Assembly (NCBI RefSeq): GCF_030689025.1
Contig: NZ_JAUYWA010000015.1
Coordinates: 20,736 to 84,735, forward strand
Source: Oceanobacter sp. 1_MG-2023
GTDB lineage: Bacteria > Pseudomonadota > Gammaproteobacteria > Pseudomonadales > Oceanobacteraceae
Direction of reading: 5' to 3'
DNA length: 64,000 nt
The position numbers and the translations under genes are program-made. Of this stretch, positions 9,721 to 18,074 are shown in pieces; positions within the stretch are counted from its first letter, which is position 1, and every line of letters starts with the position of its first letter. The notes below the pieces were generated by a model. That model searched no databases, had not been told where the DNA came from, and saw only the letters and a program-made list of their open reading frames with translations.

Positions 9721-10679
9721 GACGGTTTATCTTGTTTACGGGCATCCTCTGCATCATCTTCCGATGCCGCTGAGTCTGCAGGTGTCTGGGAAGCGTCCCG
9801 CTGTGCTGGTTGTTGCAGCCGGTCGATCAAATCGTCAAGCTGCTTCCGGGCGGGGACGCCCTCTGTATTGCTACCTTTGGTGATCTTGTTATTGCTGCCT
9901 GAGTCATGCTCATTACGGGCCAGCAAATTCTGTTCAACTCGGGCGACCAGTGCATCGGCCTCGGCCAAGTCATCGGCGGTGGCATCCAGAACATCGGCAC
10001 CACGCCGAGCGACGTCTTCGTCGCGGGTAAATGTATAATCTTCATCGGGACGGCGCTTGGCGTCGGCATTCTCACCCAACGCCTGCTTGCGATTGTCCTC
10101 ATCCAGCTCCCGGATAGCCATCAGAGAGGGTAGTTGATCAAGGCTACTGAGGCCAAAATAATCGAGAAATTCTGCCGTGGTGGCGAACAGCGCTGGCCGC
10201 CCCGGTACATCACGATGACCGACCACCTTGATCCATTCACGCTCCAGCAAGGTCTTGATAATACCGGAACTGACCACCACGCCACGTACATCTTCAATAT
10301 CACCTCGGGTCACTGGTTGTCGATAGGCGATCAGCACCAGGGTTTCCAGTAAAGCCCGGGTATAACGCGGTGGCCGCTCCTGCCATAACCGGCTGACCCA
10401 GGGCATGGTGTGCTGACGCACCTGCAATCGATAGCCACTGGCGACCTTGACCAGTTCAATACCTCGCCCCTGCAGCTGCTGATCCAGCAACTCAAGGGCA
10501 GCGCGCAGTTCTGAATTAAGCGGTTTCTGCGACTCCTCAAACAGGCTGGCCATACGCTCCAGCGACATCGGTGCGGCATGAACCAGCATCGCAGCTTCCA
10601 ATACAGCAGCCAGCTGCTCTGCTGTCAGGCCATGGCGAACCAGTGACTGATTGCGGTGATGACGGTCAGGATTATTCAT
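9717..10679 (-). CDS. scpB: Segregation and condensation protein B
   Basis: A winged-helix accessory subunit of the SMC-ScpAB condensin-like complex that compacts and segregates chromosomes. The core (about residues 18-190) carries the typical segment ALLETLVLIAYRQPVTRGDIEDVRGV. The C-terminal 120 residues are low-complexity and charged, giving 320 residues in total, longer than Bacillus ScpB but usual for Pseudomonas relatives. It overlaps scpA by eight bases and rluB by four, implying translational coupling. An SMC gene is not in the window. Confidence 0.93.
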   Translation of the reverse strand: MNNPDRHHRNQSLVRHGLTAEQLAAVLEAAMLVHAAPMSLERMASLFEESQKPLNSELRAALELLDQQLQGRGIELVKVASGYRLQVRQHTMPWVSRLWQERPPRYTRALLETLVLIAYRQPVTRGDIEDVRGVVVSSGIIKTLLEREWIKVVGHRDVPGRPALFATTAEFLDYFGLSSLDQLPSLMAIRELDEDNRKQALGENADAKRRPDEDYTFTRDEDVARRGADVLDATADDLAEADALVARVEQNLLARNEHDSGSNNKITKGSNTEGVPARKQLDDLIDRLQQPAQRDASQTPADSAASEDDAEDARKQDKPS

Positions 10680-11574
10680 CGTCAGTGTACTCTCCGCTTG
10701 CGGGCTTCATCCGCACATGGATCGGACCAAATGGCTGCTGTTGCACCAGCTCGATCAGTTTTTCTTTTACCAGTTCCAGCACCGCCAGAAAGGTCACAAC
10801 AACCCCCAGACGACCTTCCGTCGAATCAAACAGCTGCAGGAACGGGCTGAATTCATCGCCATCCAGTCGCTCCAGTACCTGGCTCATACGCTCCCGGGTT
10901 GATAGCTGCTCACGTTGTACTTCGTGATGTTCGGTACGGTCAGCCCGCCGCAGAATATCGGCATAAGCCAGCATCAGCTCCCGCATGTCGACATCCGGGT
11001 GCATACGGGTCACTGTCGGCTGCTCGATACGAAGACTGGCCTGTTGCCAGTCCCGCTCCATACGCGGCAGGGCATCCAGGTCTTCAGCGGCCGTCTTGAA
11101 ACGCTCATATTCCTGCAAGCGGCGGATCAGCTCGGCGCGAGGGTCTTCTTCTTCATCATCACTGCCGTCACTGTGACGAGGCAACAGCATGCGGCTTTTG
11201 ATTTCTGCCAGCATGGCGGCCATGACCAGATACTCCCCCGCCAGCTCCAGCTGCATTTCTTGCATCACATCAATGTAACGCAGGTACTGATCAACAATAT
11301 CAGCCACATTGACGTCGAGAATATCCAGGTTCTGTTTGCGAATCAGGTACAGCAGCAGATCCAGTGGCCCTTCAAATTGCTCCAGAATCACTTCCAGCGC
11401 ATCGGGAGGTATGTACAAATCCAGCGGCAACTGGGTCAGGGGCTGCCCTTGTACCAAAGCAAAGGATATCGCTGGCGGCGTCGATTCAAGAGATTCGGTC
11501 ACTTCAGTGACATCCACAGCGGCAACGGAGGTATTGCCGGGTGCTGGGGCGGCGTTATTCTGCGCGTGTGTCAC
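10672..11574 (-). CDS. scpA: Segregation and condensation protein A
   Basis: The kleisin subunit that bridges SMC heads. The family signature is the N-terminal kleisin segment FEGPLDLLLYLIRKQNLDI at about residues 68-86, followed by long helices and a C-terminal winged helix (FLAVLELVKEKLI). It has an extra N-terminal stretch of about 50 residues, rich in Ala, Thr and Pro, before the domain. The length is 300 residues. It starts eight bases after the trpS paralogue stop on the same strand, so it may be read with the synthetase genes. Assignment is secure. Confidence 0.93.
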   Translation of the reverse strand: MTHAQNNAAPAPGNTSVAAVDVTEVTESLESTPPAISFALVQGQPLTQLPLDLYIPPDALEVILEQFEGPLDLLLYLIRKQNLDILDVNVADIVDQYLRYIDVMQEMQLELAGEYLVMAAMLAEIKSRMLLPRHSDGSDDEEEDPRAELIRRLQEYERFKTAAEDLDALPRMERDWQQASLRIEQPTVTRMHPDVDMRELMLAYADILRRADRTEHHEVQREQLSTRERMSQVLERLDGDEFSPFLQLFDSTEGRLGVVVTFLAVLELVKEKLIELVQQQPFGPIHVRMKPASGEYTDDE

Positions 11575-11582
11575 AGCCTCTC

Positions 11583-12797
11583 CTAGCGATAGCTTAATCC
11601 CATGGCCTCGCGCACTTCATCCAGTGTCGCTCGCGCTGCATCCCGCGCTTTGTCGGTACCATCCGCAATCAGACTGCGGAGCAAATCCGGCTCGTTTTCA
11701 TATTGTGCCGCGCGGGCACGAATCGGTTCCTGCTCAGCCACGATCGCATCGATCACCGGTTGTTTGCATTCCAGACATCCCCACTCACCACCACGACAGG
11801 CGCCCTGGACACGCTGCTGCAGTGATTCATCGGAATAGACCTGATGAAAGGGCCATACCGGGCACACATCCGGGTTGCCGGGGTCTGTCAGCCGGACTCG
11901 TGCCGGATCGGTGCGCATGGTGCGGATTTTCTGGCTGACCTCATCAGGCTCAGCACGTAATGGAATAAAATTATTCCCGGAGCTGGACATTTTTTCGCCG
12001 TCCAGGCCGGGCATTTTCGCCGTAGCCGTCAGCATTTCATGGGGTTCCGGCAGAATGGTTCGCCCTACACCTTCAAGATAACCGATCAGGCGTTCCCGAT
12101 CGGATAGCGTCAGGCTGACCTGTTCCCGCACCAGCGCCTGGGCAGTCAACAAGGCGTCGTTATTGCCATGCGAAAGAAAATCCCGCCGCAATTCCTTGTA
12201 CAGCTTGCCGGTCTTTTTACCGATTTTTTTTAACGCCAGCCGGGCATGGTCTTCAAACCCGGCTTCGCGGCCGTATAAATGATTAAAACGGCGGGCCAGA
12301 TCTCGCGCCATTTCGATATGAGCCACCTGATCGGCACCGACCGGCACCAGACCAGCGCGATAGGTCAGAATATCGGCGGCTTGCAGCAAGGGATAACCCA
12401 GCAGGCCATACGTCGATGATTCCGATTCATGCAGGGACGATTTTTTGTCTTTGTAGCTCGGTACCCGCTCCAGCCAGCCTTGTGGCGTCAGCATCGACAG
12501 CAACAAATGCAGCTCGGCTTGCTCCGGTATTTTGCTTTGGATAAATAATGTCGCAGACCCCGGATTGATCCCCGCTGCCAGCCAGTCGATCAGCATGTCC
12601 CAGACATGGGTCGACAATGCCTGTGGCTGCTCGTACTCAGTGGTCATGGCGTGCCAGTCGGCAACAAAGAAAAAACATTCATATTCGTGCTGCAAACGCA
12701 CCCAGCTTTTTAATACGCCGTGATAGTGCCCGAGATGCAACCGCCCTGTCGGGCGCATACCGGAAACCACGCGCCGCTGGGAATCCATGGAGCTCAA
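11583..12797 (-). CDS. trpS: Tryptophanyl-tRNA synthetase paralogue with a four-cysteine motif
   Basis: A class I aminoacyl-tRNA synthetase, 404 residues. The HIGH-type motif is HLGHYH in GRLHLGHYHG and the KMSKS-type motif is KMSSS. It carries a roughly 50-residue insert between the halves of the catalytic domain and four cysteines spaced C-x21-C-x6-C-x2-C (VCPVW...GACRGG...WGCLECK). This nearly matches the C-x22-C-x6-C-x2-C site that binds a 4Fe-4S cluster in Thermotoga maritima TrpRS. An SD-like AGAGGGA lies about six bases before the TTG start used here; an ATG three codons later (12788) is the alternative. The gene sits 97 bases after a second, more ordinary trpS and eight bases before scpA. 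Which copy is the main enzyme cannot be told from sequence. Confidence 0.9.
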   Translation of the reverse strand: MSSMDSQRRVVSGMRPTGRLHLGHYHGVLKSWVRLQHEYECFFFVADWHAMTTEYEQPQALSTHVWDMLIDWLAAGINPGSATLFIQSKIPEQAELHLLLSMLTPQGWLERVPSYKDKKSSLHESESSTYGLLGYPLLQAADILTYRAGLVPVGADQVAHIEMARDLARRFNHLYGREAGFEDHARLALKKIGKKTGKLYKELRRDFLSHGNNDALLTAQALVREQVSLTLSDRERLIGYLEGVGRTILPEPHEMLTATAKMPGLDGEKMSSSGNNFIPLRAEPDEVSQKIRTMRTDPARVRLTDPGNPDVCPVWPFHQVYSDESLQQRVQGACRGGEWGCLECKQPVIDAIVAEQEPIRARAAQYENEPDLLRSLIADGTDKARDAARATLDEVREAMGLSYR

Positions 12798-12894
12798 ATA
12801 ACATCCCTCTTGTATTGATCCTGATACGGACTACCTGCCAAACGCAGGTGCCAGTGACAACAAATACGGATAACCCGATTCACCGAACGGGTTT

Positions 12895-13944
12895 TCAAAA
12901 CAAGCGGGCGATACCTACCGCCTGCCGCACCTCAGCCATCATGGGTTCACTGATGGCGCGAGCGCGGGCAGCACCGGCCTGCAGCTGTTCTTCGATATCC
13001 TGGGGACGGCTCATCAAGTCGTTGTAACGCTCCCGTGATTCAGCCAGCTCAGCGTTGATCAGCTCGAACAGTTGTTTCTTCGCTTCACCCCAGGCAATAC
13101 CATCAGCAAAGGCCTGGCGCATGGCGGCGGTTTGTTCGTCGGAAGCAAAGGCTTGCCAGATCTGGAAGACCGCAGAGGTATCCGGGTCTTTGGCTTCACC
13201 GGGTTCCAACAGGTTGGTCTTGATCTTGTTGATGTGTTTTTTCAGTTGTTTCTCAGGCAAAAAGAGCGGAATGGTATTACCGTAGCTTTTGCTCATTTTA
13301 CGACCGTCCAGCCCTTGCAGCACGGCCACCTGATCACTCACAACGTAATCGGGCAGCGTCAGAATCGGGGCCTTGTTGGCATAGATATGGTTAAAACGCT
13401 GGGCGATATCGCGGGCCATTTCCACATGCTGGATCTGATCCTTGCCAACCGGTATATGTGTGGCACCAAACATCAGGATATCCGCTGCCATTAGTACCGG
13501 GTAGCTGAACAGGCCCATGCTGATGCCTTTGTCGGCATCCACACCGTCGGCTACGTTGACGTCCACGGATGCCTTGTAGGCATGTGCCCGGTTCATCAAT
13601 CCCTTGGCGCAAATACAGCTGAGAACCCAGCACAGTTCCGTGATCTGGGGAATATTTGACTGCCGGTAAAAAACGGCTTTGCTGGTATCCAGCCCCAAGG
13701 CAAGCCAGGTCGCGGCAATTTCCTTGGTGGACTGTTGGACCGCGGCCGGGTCCTGACATTTGATCAGGGCATGATAATCTGCCAGAAAATAGAACGACTC
13801 GTTGGTATCTTCCCGGCTGGCTTCAATGGCTGGCCGAATGGCTCCGACGTAGTTCCCCAAATGAGGTGTTCCGGAGGTGGTAATGCCGGTCAGAACCCGT
13901 TTGGGGCCATTTGGCACAGTGGCATTCGAAGCGTCTTGAGTCAT
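12895..13944 (-). CDS. trpS: Tryptophanyl-tRNA synthetase
   Basis: Charges tRNA-Trp with tryptophan. This 349-residue protein has the class I motifs PHLGNYVG and KMSKS (in [10 protein letters not shown]) and lacks the cysteine cluster of its neighbour. It has [18 protein letters not shown], the usual specificity region. The start at 13944 is chosen over 13953 because GGA lies eight bases before it, while the upstream ATG has no room for a ribosome site. The two adjacent synthetases are far from identical (HLGHYH/KMSSS against HLGNYV/KMSKS), so this is an old paralogy or an acquisition, not a recent duplication. Confidence 0.93.
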   Translation of the reverse strand: MTQDASNATVPNGPKRVLTGITTSGTPHLGNYVGAIRPAIEASREDTNESFYFLADYHALIKCQDPAAVQQSTKEIAATWLALGLDTSKAVFYRQSNIPQITELCWVLSCICAKGLMNRAHAYKASVDVNVADGVDADKGISMGLFSYPVLMAADILMFGATHIPVGKDQIQHVEMARDIAQRFNHIYANKAPILTLPDYVVSDQVAVLQGLDGRKMSKSYGNTIPLFLPEKQLKKHINKIKTNLLEPGEAKDPDTSAVFQIWQAFASDEQTAAMRQAFADGIAWGEAKKQLFELINAELAESRERYNDLMSRPQDIEEQLQAGAARARAISEPMMAEVRQAVGIARLF

Positions 13945-13980
13945 TCTAATCATCCAGGCAAGCGAAACAACAAAACGCGC

Positions 13981-14009
13981 ATCATACCGGTTTTATCCCC
14001 GACTGACAG
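13981..14009 (-). promoter_or_regulatory. trpS: Putative promoter of trpS
   Basis: On the minus strand, CTGTCA (14009-14004) and TATGAT (13986-13981) are 17 bases apart, matching four and five positions of the consensus. The predicted start is near 13974, about 30 bases before the trpS start. No tryptophan leader peptide or T-box structure is visible in this short leader. Confidence 0.55.
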
Positions 14010-14021
14010 CCCGGCCGATGA

Positions 14022-14645
14022 CTAGTCGAGGATATCCGCCGCATCCCCGACCCCTTGTCGAATCAGCTCTGGTGCGTCGCCGGTCATATCAATCACGGTC
14101 GTGGCTTCAAAACCGCAATAACCGCCATCGATAATCAGATCGAGCTGGTTTTCCAGGGTTTGACGAATATCGTAAGGATCGGACAGCGGCATATCGTCTC
14201 CGGGCATAATCAATGAACTGGTCATCAGTGGTTCATCCATGGCCTCCAGCAAGGCCATGGCGATGGCGTTGTCTGGTACCCGAATACCGATGGTGCGTTT
14301 TTTCGGGTGCATCAGCAGTCTTGGTACTTCACGGGTGGCGGGCAAAATAAACGTGAATGCCCCCGGTGTATGGGCTTTGAGCAACCGGTACTGGCTGTTG
14401 TCTACCTTGGCAAACGTTGCCAATTCAGAGAAATCCCGACACAACAAAGTAAAATTGTGTTTCGGCCCCAGCTGGCGCAAACGCTGGATTGTTTCTGTGG
14501 CTTTTTTGTCTCCGATACGGCATGCCAGCGCATACGAGCATTCGGTGGGAATAATACCAACGCCGCCTTTACGCAGTACTTCAACAGCCTGATTAATCAG
14601 TCGTGCCTGGGGATTGTCTGGATGAATCTGTAAAAATTGGCTCAT
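14022..14645 (-). CDS. yciO: YciO/Sua5/YrdC-family protein (threonylcarbamoyl-AMP synthase-like)
   Basis: A protein of the Sua5/YrdC/YciO fold, 207 residues. The family binds nucleotide and RNA, and its TsaC/Sua5 members make threonylcarbamoyl-AMP for t6A tRNA modification. The N-terminal pattern (KGGVGIIPTECSYALAC) and the later GAFTFILPAT and RTIGIRVPDN are typical. Overall it resembles YciO more than TsaC, and YciO's exact role is less certain. The start at 14645 is preceded by AGGAG six bases upstream; the ATG 21 bases earlier has none. The next gene upstream is a PHP nuclease, as in other gammaproteobacteria. Confidence 0.85.
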   Translation of the reverse strand: MSQFLQIHPDNPQARLINQAVEVLRKGGVGIIPTECSYALACRIGDKKATETIQRLRQLGPKHNFTLLCRDFSELATFAKVDNSQYRLLKAHTPGAFTFILPATREVPRLLMHPKKRTIGIRVPDNAIAMALLEAMDEPLMTSSLIMPGDDMPLSDPYDIRQTLENQLDLIIDGGYCGFEATTVIDMTGDAPELIRQGVGDAADILD

Positions 14646-14746
14646 GTTAACTCCTGTCTCTTTCAATCAATCTGCCATATTGATCATACGCCGACGGTCA
14701 CTCGCCTGCTTAAAAAACCATAACGCAGATCAACGGCAACCCGTGC

Positions 14747-15637
14747 TCAACATGGCGCGGAGGAAGAAGCTGACCATTGCTGCCACACCGGGGTAATCAG
14801 CGACGGATAAGCCGGCATCATACCCAGCTCGAGGCCAAAACGGTTCGGGCCGTGGTAATCACTACCGCAGGAGCCAAGCATATTGAACTCCCGCGCCAGC
14901 GAGGCCATCTGCCCCGCCTGATTGCTGTCCATTTTACCGTAACTGACTTCCAGCGCCTGACCACCCGCAGCGATAAAATCCCGCACACAGCTGCGTAATT
15001 TGGTACGGGTCATATTGTAAAGGTGGGCATGGGCCAACACCGGTATGCCACCCGCTGCCACAATCCACTCCACTGCAGTAGCCATATCAGGCCAGCCGCT
15101 TTTGACGTCACCGATCTTCCCCGCACCCAATAATTTACTAAACGCCTGCTGCACACTGGGCACCAGGCCTTTCTCGACCAGGTATTTGGCAAAATGTGGA
15201 CGCCCCAACTGATCCGCTGTGGTGTTACCGAAGGCTATCACTTCTGCCAGCGGGATCTCACACCGCAGTTTTTTCGCCAGCCGCGCAGCGATAATTTCTG
15301 CCCGCGCTGCCCGCACAGTACTCTGATGCTGTTCTGCCTGTTGCATCACCGCCGCCTCCGGATCAAAGCCGAGCCCGACAATATGTACCGATACACCACT
15401 CCAGACAGTCGACAGCTCAATTCCGGGGATCAGCTGTATCCCCAGCTCCGCTGCGGTATGCTGGCCGCGACGGAACCCGTCAACCGTATCGTGGTCTGTG
15501 ATCGCCAGAGTTTTGATACCGCGCTCGGCAGCAAGACGCACTAGCTCGTCTGCCGGAAAGTGGCCATCGGAGGCATTGCTGTGGCAGTGTAAATCGATCT
15601 CTGAGTTCACATGGACGCTCTTGGTAGGTTCAGCCAT
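14747..15637 (-). CDS. rnm: PHP-domain phosphoesterase / 5'-3' exoribonuclease (YciV, RNase AM type)
   Basis: A metal-dependent phosphoesterase of the PHP family. E. coli YciV/Rnm trims 5' ends of RNA and hydrolyses 3',5'-bisphosphonucleotides. The PHP metal motifs are visible: DLHCHSNASDG, AITDHDTVDG, HAHLYN and SDYHGPNRFG. Starting at MAEPTKSVH gives 296 residues. An ATG eight codons earlier (15661) is an alternative; neither has a strong ribosome site. A still longer frame would run into divergent yciB and is unlikely. It diverges from yciB with a gap of under 40 bases, the arrangement seen in related genomes. Confidence 0.87.
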   Translation of the reverse strand: MAEPTKSVHVNSEIDLHCHSNASDGHFPADELVRLAAERGIKTLAITDHDTVDGFRRGQHTAAELGIQLIPGIELSTVWSGVSVHIVGLGFDPEAAVMQQAEQHQSTVRAARAEIIAARLAKKLRCEIPLAEVIAFGNTTADQLGRPHFAKYLVEKGLVPSVQQAFSKLLGAGKIGDVKSGWPDMATAVEWIVAAGGIPVLAHAHLYNMTRTKLRSCVRDFIAAGGQALEVSYGKMDSNQAGQMASLAREFNMLGSCGSDYHGPNRFGLELGMMPAYPSLITPVWQQWSASSSAPC

Positions 15638-15675
15638 AATCGGCCTATTGTAATGGGACATAGAATGCGAAGCGA

Positions 15676-16281
15676 ATGAAGTTACTCCTGGATTTTTTAC
15701 CGATCGTTGTTTTTTTTCTGACCTACAAGTTCGCTCCCGAGCTGATTGAGTGGGTATCGCCTTGGTTGAATGTCGACCAGCAGGCCTCATTACATGCCAT
15801 GGAACCGATCGTACTGGCCACCGCCGTACTGATTCCGGCCACCATTTTGCAAATCCTTTATACCCGCTTCACCACGGGTAAAATCGAGAACATGCATCTG
15901 GTGACTCTGGCTCTGGTGGTACTGATGGGCGGCGCCACGGTTATTCTGCAAGACAAAACCTTTATTCAATGGAAACCCACCGTTGTAAACTGGCTGTTTG
16001 CAGCGGCTTTTCTGGGTACCTACTGGATCACAGGAAAAACCCTGCTGCAGCGTATGATGGGTCAGAACCTGACGCTTCCTACACAAGTCTGGGTTCAGCT
16101 GAACTACGCCTGGGTGGCTTTTTTCCTGCTGAGTGGCATCACCAACCTGCTGGTTGCCTATAACTTTTCTGAAGATATATGGGTTAACTTCAAACTGTTT
16201 GGCCTATTGGGACTGACCATTGTATTTATCGTGGCGCAGTCGATATTTTTATACAAATACATGAATCACGAGGAGTCCTGA
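15676..16281 (+). CDS. yciB: Inner membrane septation protein YciB (IspZ family)
   Basis: An integral inner-membrane protein linked to envelope integrity and septation. The 201 residues form about five to six hydrophobic helices. The N-terminus MKLLLDFLPIVVFFLTYK is typical of the family, as is the central WKPTVVNWLFAAAFL. It is followed three bases later by yciI, a conserved pair. The start ATG has a weak AAGCGA-type ribosome site. The molecular activity is not established for the family. Confidence 0.92.
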   Translation: MKLLLDFLPIVVFFLTYKFAPELIEWVSPWLNVDQQASLHAMEPIVLATAVLIPATILQILYTRFTTGKIENMHLVTLALVVLMGGATVILQDKTFIQWKPTVVNWLFAAAFLGTYWITGKTLLQRMMGQNLTLPTQVWVQLNYAWVAFFLLSGITNLLVAYNFSEDIWVNFKLFGLLGLTIVFIVAQSIFLYKYMNHEES

Positions 16282-16284
16282 ACC

Positions 16285-16584
16285 ATGTGGTATGCCATTA
16301 TCAGTCAAGACGTTGACAACAGTCTCGATCAGCGCCTGTCTGCCCGTCCGGCCCATTTGAAGCGTTTGCAAACCCTGTCGGACGAAGGCCGTTTACTGGT
16401 TGCCGGGCCTCATCCTGCCATCGATAGCGACGATCCCGGCAAGGCCGGATTTACCGGCAGCCTGGTGATTGCCGAATTCAACTCACTGCACGATGCCCAG
16501 CAGTGGGCTGACAGTGACCCTTATATCGATGCGGGCGTATACCAGCAGGTCATCGTAAAACCGTTCAAGAAAGTGTTGCCTTAA
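16285..16584 (+). CDS. yciI: YciI family protein
   Basis: A small dimeric ferredoxin-like (DABB) fold protein of 99 residues. The N-terminus [21 protein letters not shown], the segment [10 protein letters not shown] and the motif DPYIDAGVY are characteristic. A His and an Asp form a putative active site, but no substrate is agreed for YciI. It has GAGGAG in the short gap after yciB. A 16-base perfect palindrome (16575-16590) spans its stop codon and could act as a weak hairpin before the next gene. Confidence 0.9.
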   Translation: MWYAIISQDVDNSLDQRLSARPAHLKRLQTLSDEGRLLVAGPHPAIDSDDPGKAGFTGSLVIAEFNSLHDAQQWADSDPYIDAGVYQQVIVKPFKKVLP

Positions 16585-16606
16585 GGCAACCCGCAAGGAG
16601 TAAGAC

Positions 16607-17335
16607 GTGAAACTGTTAACGCAACTGGGGTTATGCCTGATCATCGCCGCAGGCACAACAGCGACAAGCGGCGCTCAGGCAGAACAAACCGCGGCCGGTG
16701 ACAGTTATGTTGCCGTCTCTGCCGGTTCAAAACGCTATGTCACCGACACGCTGTGGCTGCAACTGCGTTCCGGCCCTTCTGCCCAACACCGGATTATCCA
16801 GGCGCTGAAAAGCGGTGAGCACCTGACCCTGATTGGCGAAAATACCGATGCTGGCTATTCACTGGTACGAACCAGCAAGAACAACGAAGGCTGGGTTCTG
16901 ACCCGCTACCTCGACAACCAGCCCACCGCACGGGAGCATCTGGTTGTTGTCAACCAGGAGCTGGAACGGACCAAAGCAGAACTCACCACTGCAACCGAAC
17001 GCCTGCAAGCCCTGGAGACCGAGGTCAAAGGATTACGTTCCGAACGCAGCGACCTGGAGCAAAAAACCGTTCAGGTCACCCAGGAACTGAACAATATCCG
17101 TGAAGTATCTTCTGGTGCGCTGGCACTGGATGAAAAAGCCCGCAAATTATCGACCCGTAATCAGGAGCTGGAAATCCAGCTCGAAGCGATAAGTGTCGAA
17201 AACGCACAATTACGCGAAGACCGCGACCTCAACCGCCTGATTTATGGTGGAGGTCTGGTCTTTCTCGGCATTCTGGCCGGCTTGATCCTGCCTTCCCTTC
17301 GTGGTGGTCGCAAGCACACCAGCAGCTGGTCCTGA
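16607..17335 (+). CDS. TIGR04211-type SH3 domain protein (YgiM-like)
   Basis: An envelope protein with, in order, a signal peptide (about residues 1-26), a bacterial SH3 domain (about 35-100, with LWLQLRSGPSAQHRII and GWVLTRYLD), a long coiled coil (about 105-205, rich in Glu, Leu and Gln) and one C-terminal membrane helix (LIYGGGLVFLGILAGLILP), then a short basic tail. This layout matches the YgiM/TIGR04211 family, whose function is poorly known. It should face the periplasm, anchored at its C-terminus. A strong hairpin follows the stop. Confidence 0.85.
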   Translation: MKLLTQLGLCLIIAAGTTATSGAQAEQTAAGDSYVAVSAGSKRYVTDTLWLQLRSGPSAQHRIIQALKSGEHLTLIGENTDAGYSLVRTSKNNEGWVLTRYLDNQPTAREHLVVVNQELERTKAELTTATERLQALETEVKGLRSERSDLEQKTVQVTQELNNIREVSSGALALDEKARKLSTRNQELEIQLEAISVENAQLREDRDLNRLIYGGGLVFLGILAGLILPSLRGGRKHTSSWS

Positions 17336-17354
17336 TCGCGGCCCGGCACCGCCC

Positions 17355-17380
17355 GTCATTCCGGCCGGTGCCGGAATGAC
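17355..17380 (+). terminator. Hairpin after the SH3-domain gene
   Basis: A perfect 10-base stem GTCATTCCGG/CCGGAATGAC with a six-base loop lies 20 bases after the stop. No clear T tract follows, so it may be an RNA stabiliser or a weak terminator. It separates the yciB-yciI-SH3 group from the cyclophilin gene. Confidence 0.5.
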
Positions 17381-17416
17381 ACCGGCCTGATACCTATTTA
17401 TTTCTGGAGTAAATCG

Positions 17417-17986
17417 ATGTTCCGTCGTTTGTTAGTTAAACAGCTACTGGCCCTGAGCGCCGTTTTGATGTTATCCCCCGCCTGGGCCGATGCCACCCCA
17501 CAAGCACCGGTTGCCGTCCGCCTGACCACCAATATGGGTGTTATTGAGCTGGCCCTGGATCGTAACAAGGCCCCCATTTCGGTAGAGAACTTTCTGACCT
17601 ATATGAACAGCGGCCATTACAATCAAACGCTGTTCCACCGCGTTATCGACGATTTCATGATTCAGGGCGGCGGCTTCACCACCGACATGCGCCAGCGTGC
17701 TACCTTGCCTCCCATTGCCAACGAAGCTGAAAACGGCTTAAAAAACGTACGGGGCAGCATCGCCATGGCTCGCCGGAACGATCCTGCCAGCGCCACCAGC
17801 CAGTTTTTTATCAACCTGAGCGATAACCACTTTCTCGATAACGGCAGCCGGGGTTTCGGTTACGCTGTATTCGGCAAGGTCACCAAGGGGATGGATGTAG
17901 TGGATGCCATCGGCAAGGTCAAAACCCTGCGAGGAGACAAACCCGCAGAACCGGTGATCCTTATCAGTGTGGAAAAAATCCAGTAA
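17417..17986 (+). CDS. ppiA: Periplasmic peptidyl-prolyl cis-trans isomerase (cyclophilin)
   Basis: A cyclophilin that catalyses cis-trans isomerisation of Xaa-Pro bonds. A signal peptide of about 25 residues ([15 protein letters not shown]) indicates the periplasm. The catalytic core shows [14 protein letters not shown] with the active Arg, and later [10 protein letters not shown] and GYAVFGKV. The length is 189 residues. The bacterial type has a Leu/Phe in place of the cyclosporin-binding Trp. The ribosome site TGGAG lies nine bases before the ATG. The hairpin at 18011-18043 follows it. Confidence 0.93.
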   Translation: MFRRLLVKQLLALSAVLMLSPAWADATPQAPVAVRLTTNMGVIELALDRNKAPISVENFLTYMNSGHYNQTLFHRVIDDFMIQGGGFTTDMRQRATLPPIANEAENGLKNVRGSIAMARRNDPASATSQFFINLSDNHFLDNGSRGFGYAVFGKVTKGMDVVDAIGKVKTLRGDKPAEPVILISVEKIQ

Positions 17987-18010
17987 CGACCGGCAGCAGC
18001 CAGTCACAGC

Positions 18011-18043
18011 CATACCGGTGCCTTGTTCACTTTTGCCGGTATG
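18011..18043 (+). terminator. Putative hairpin between ppiA and mnmC
   Basis: CATACCGG (18011-18018) and CCGGTATG (18036-18043) form an eight-base stem around a 17-base loop that contains TTTT. It lies 25 bases after the ppiA stop and may end that transcript. It lacks a trailing T tract, so confidence is modest. Confidence 0.4.
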
Positions 18044-18074
18044 ACTGAATCCGATACCCATTTCCTGTAACGCC

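Noticed and set aside
15638..15790. Long N-terminal extension of the PHP-domain gene
   Set aside because: It would lie inside divergent yciB; the conserved part starts after 15637.
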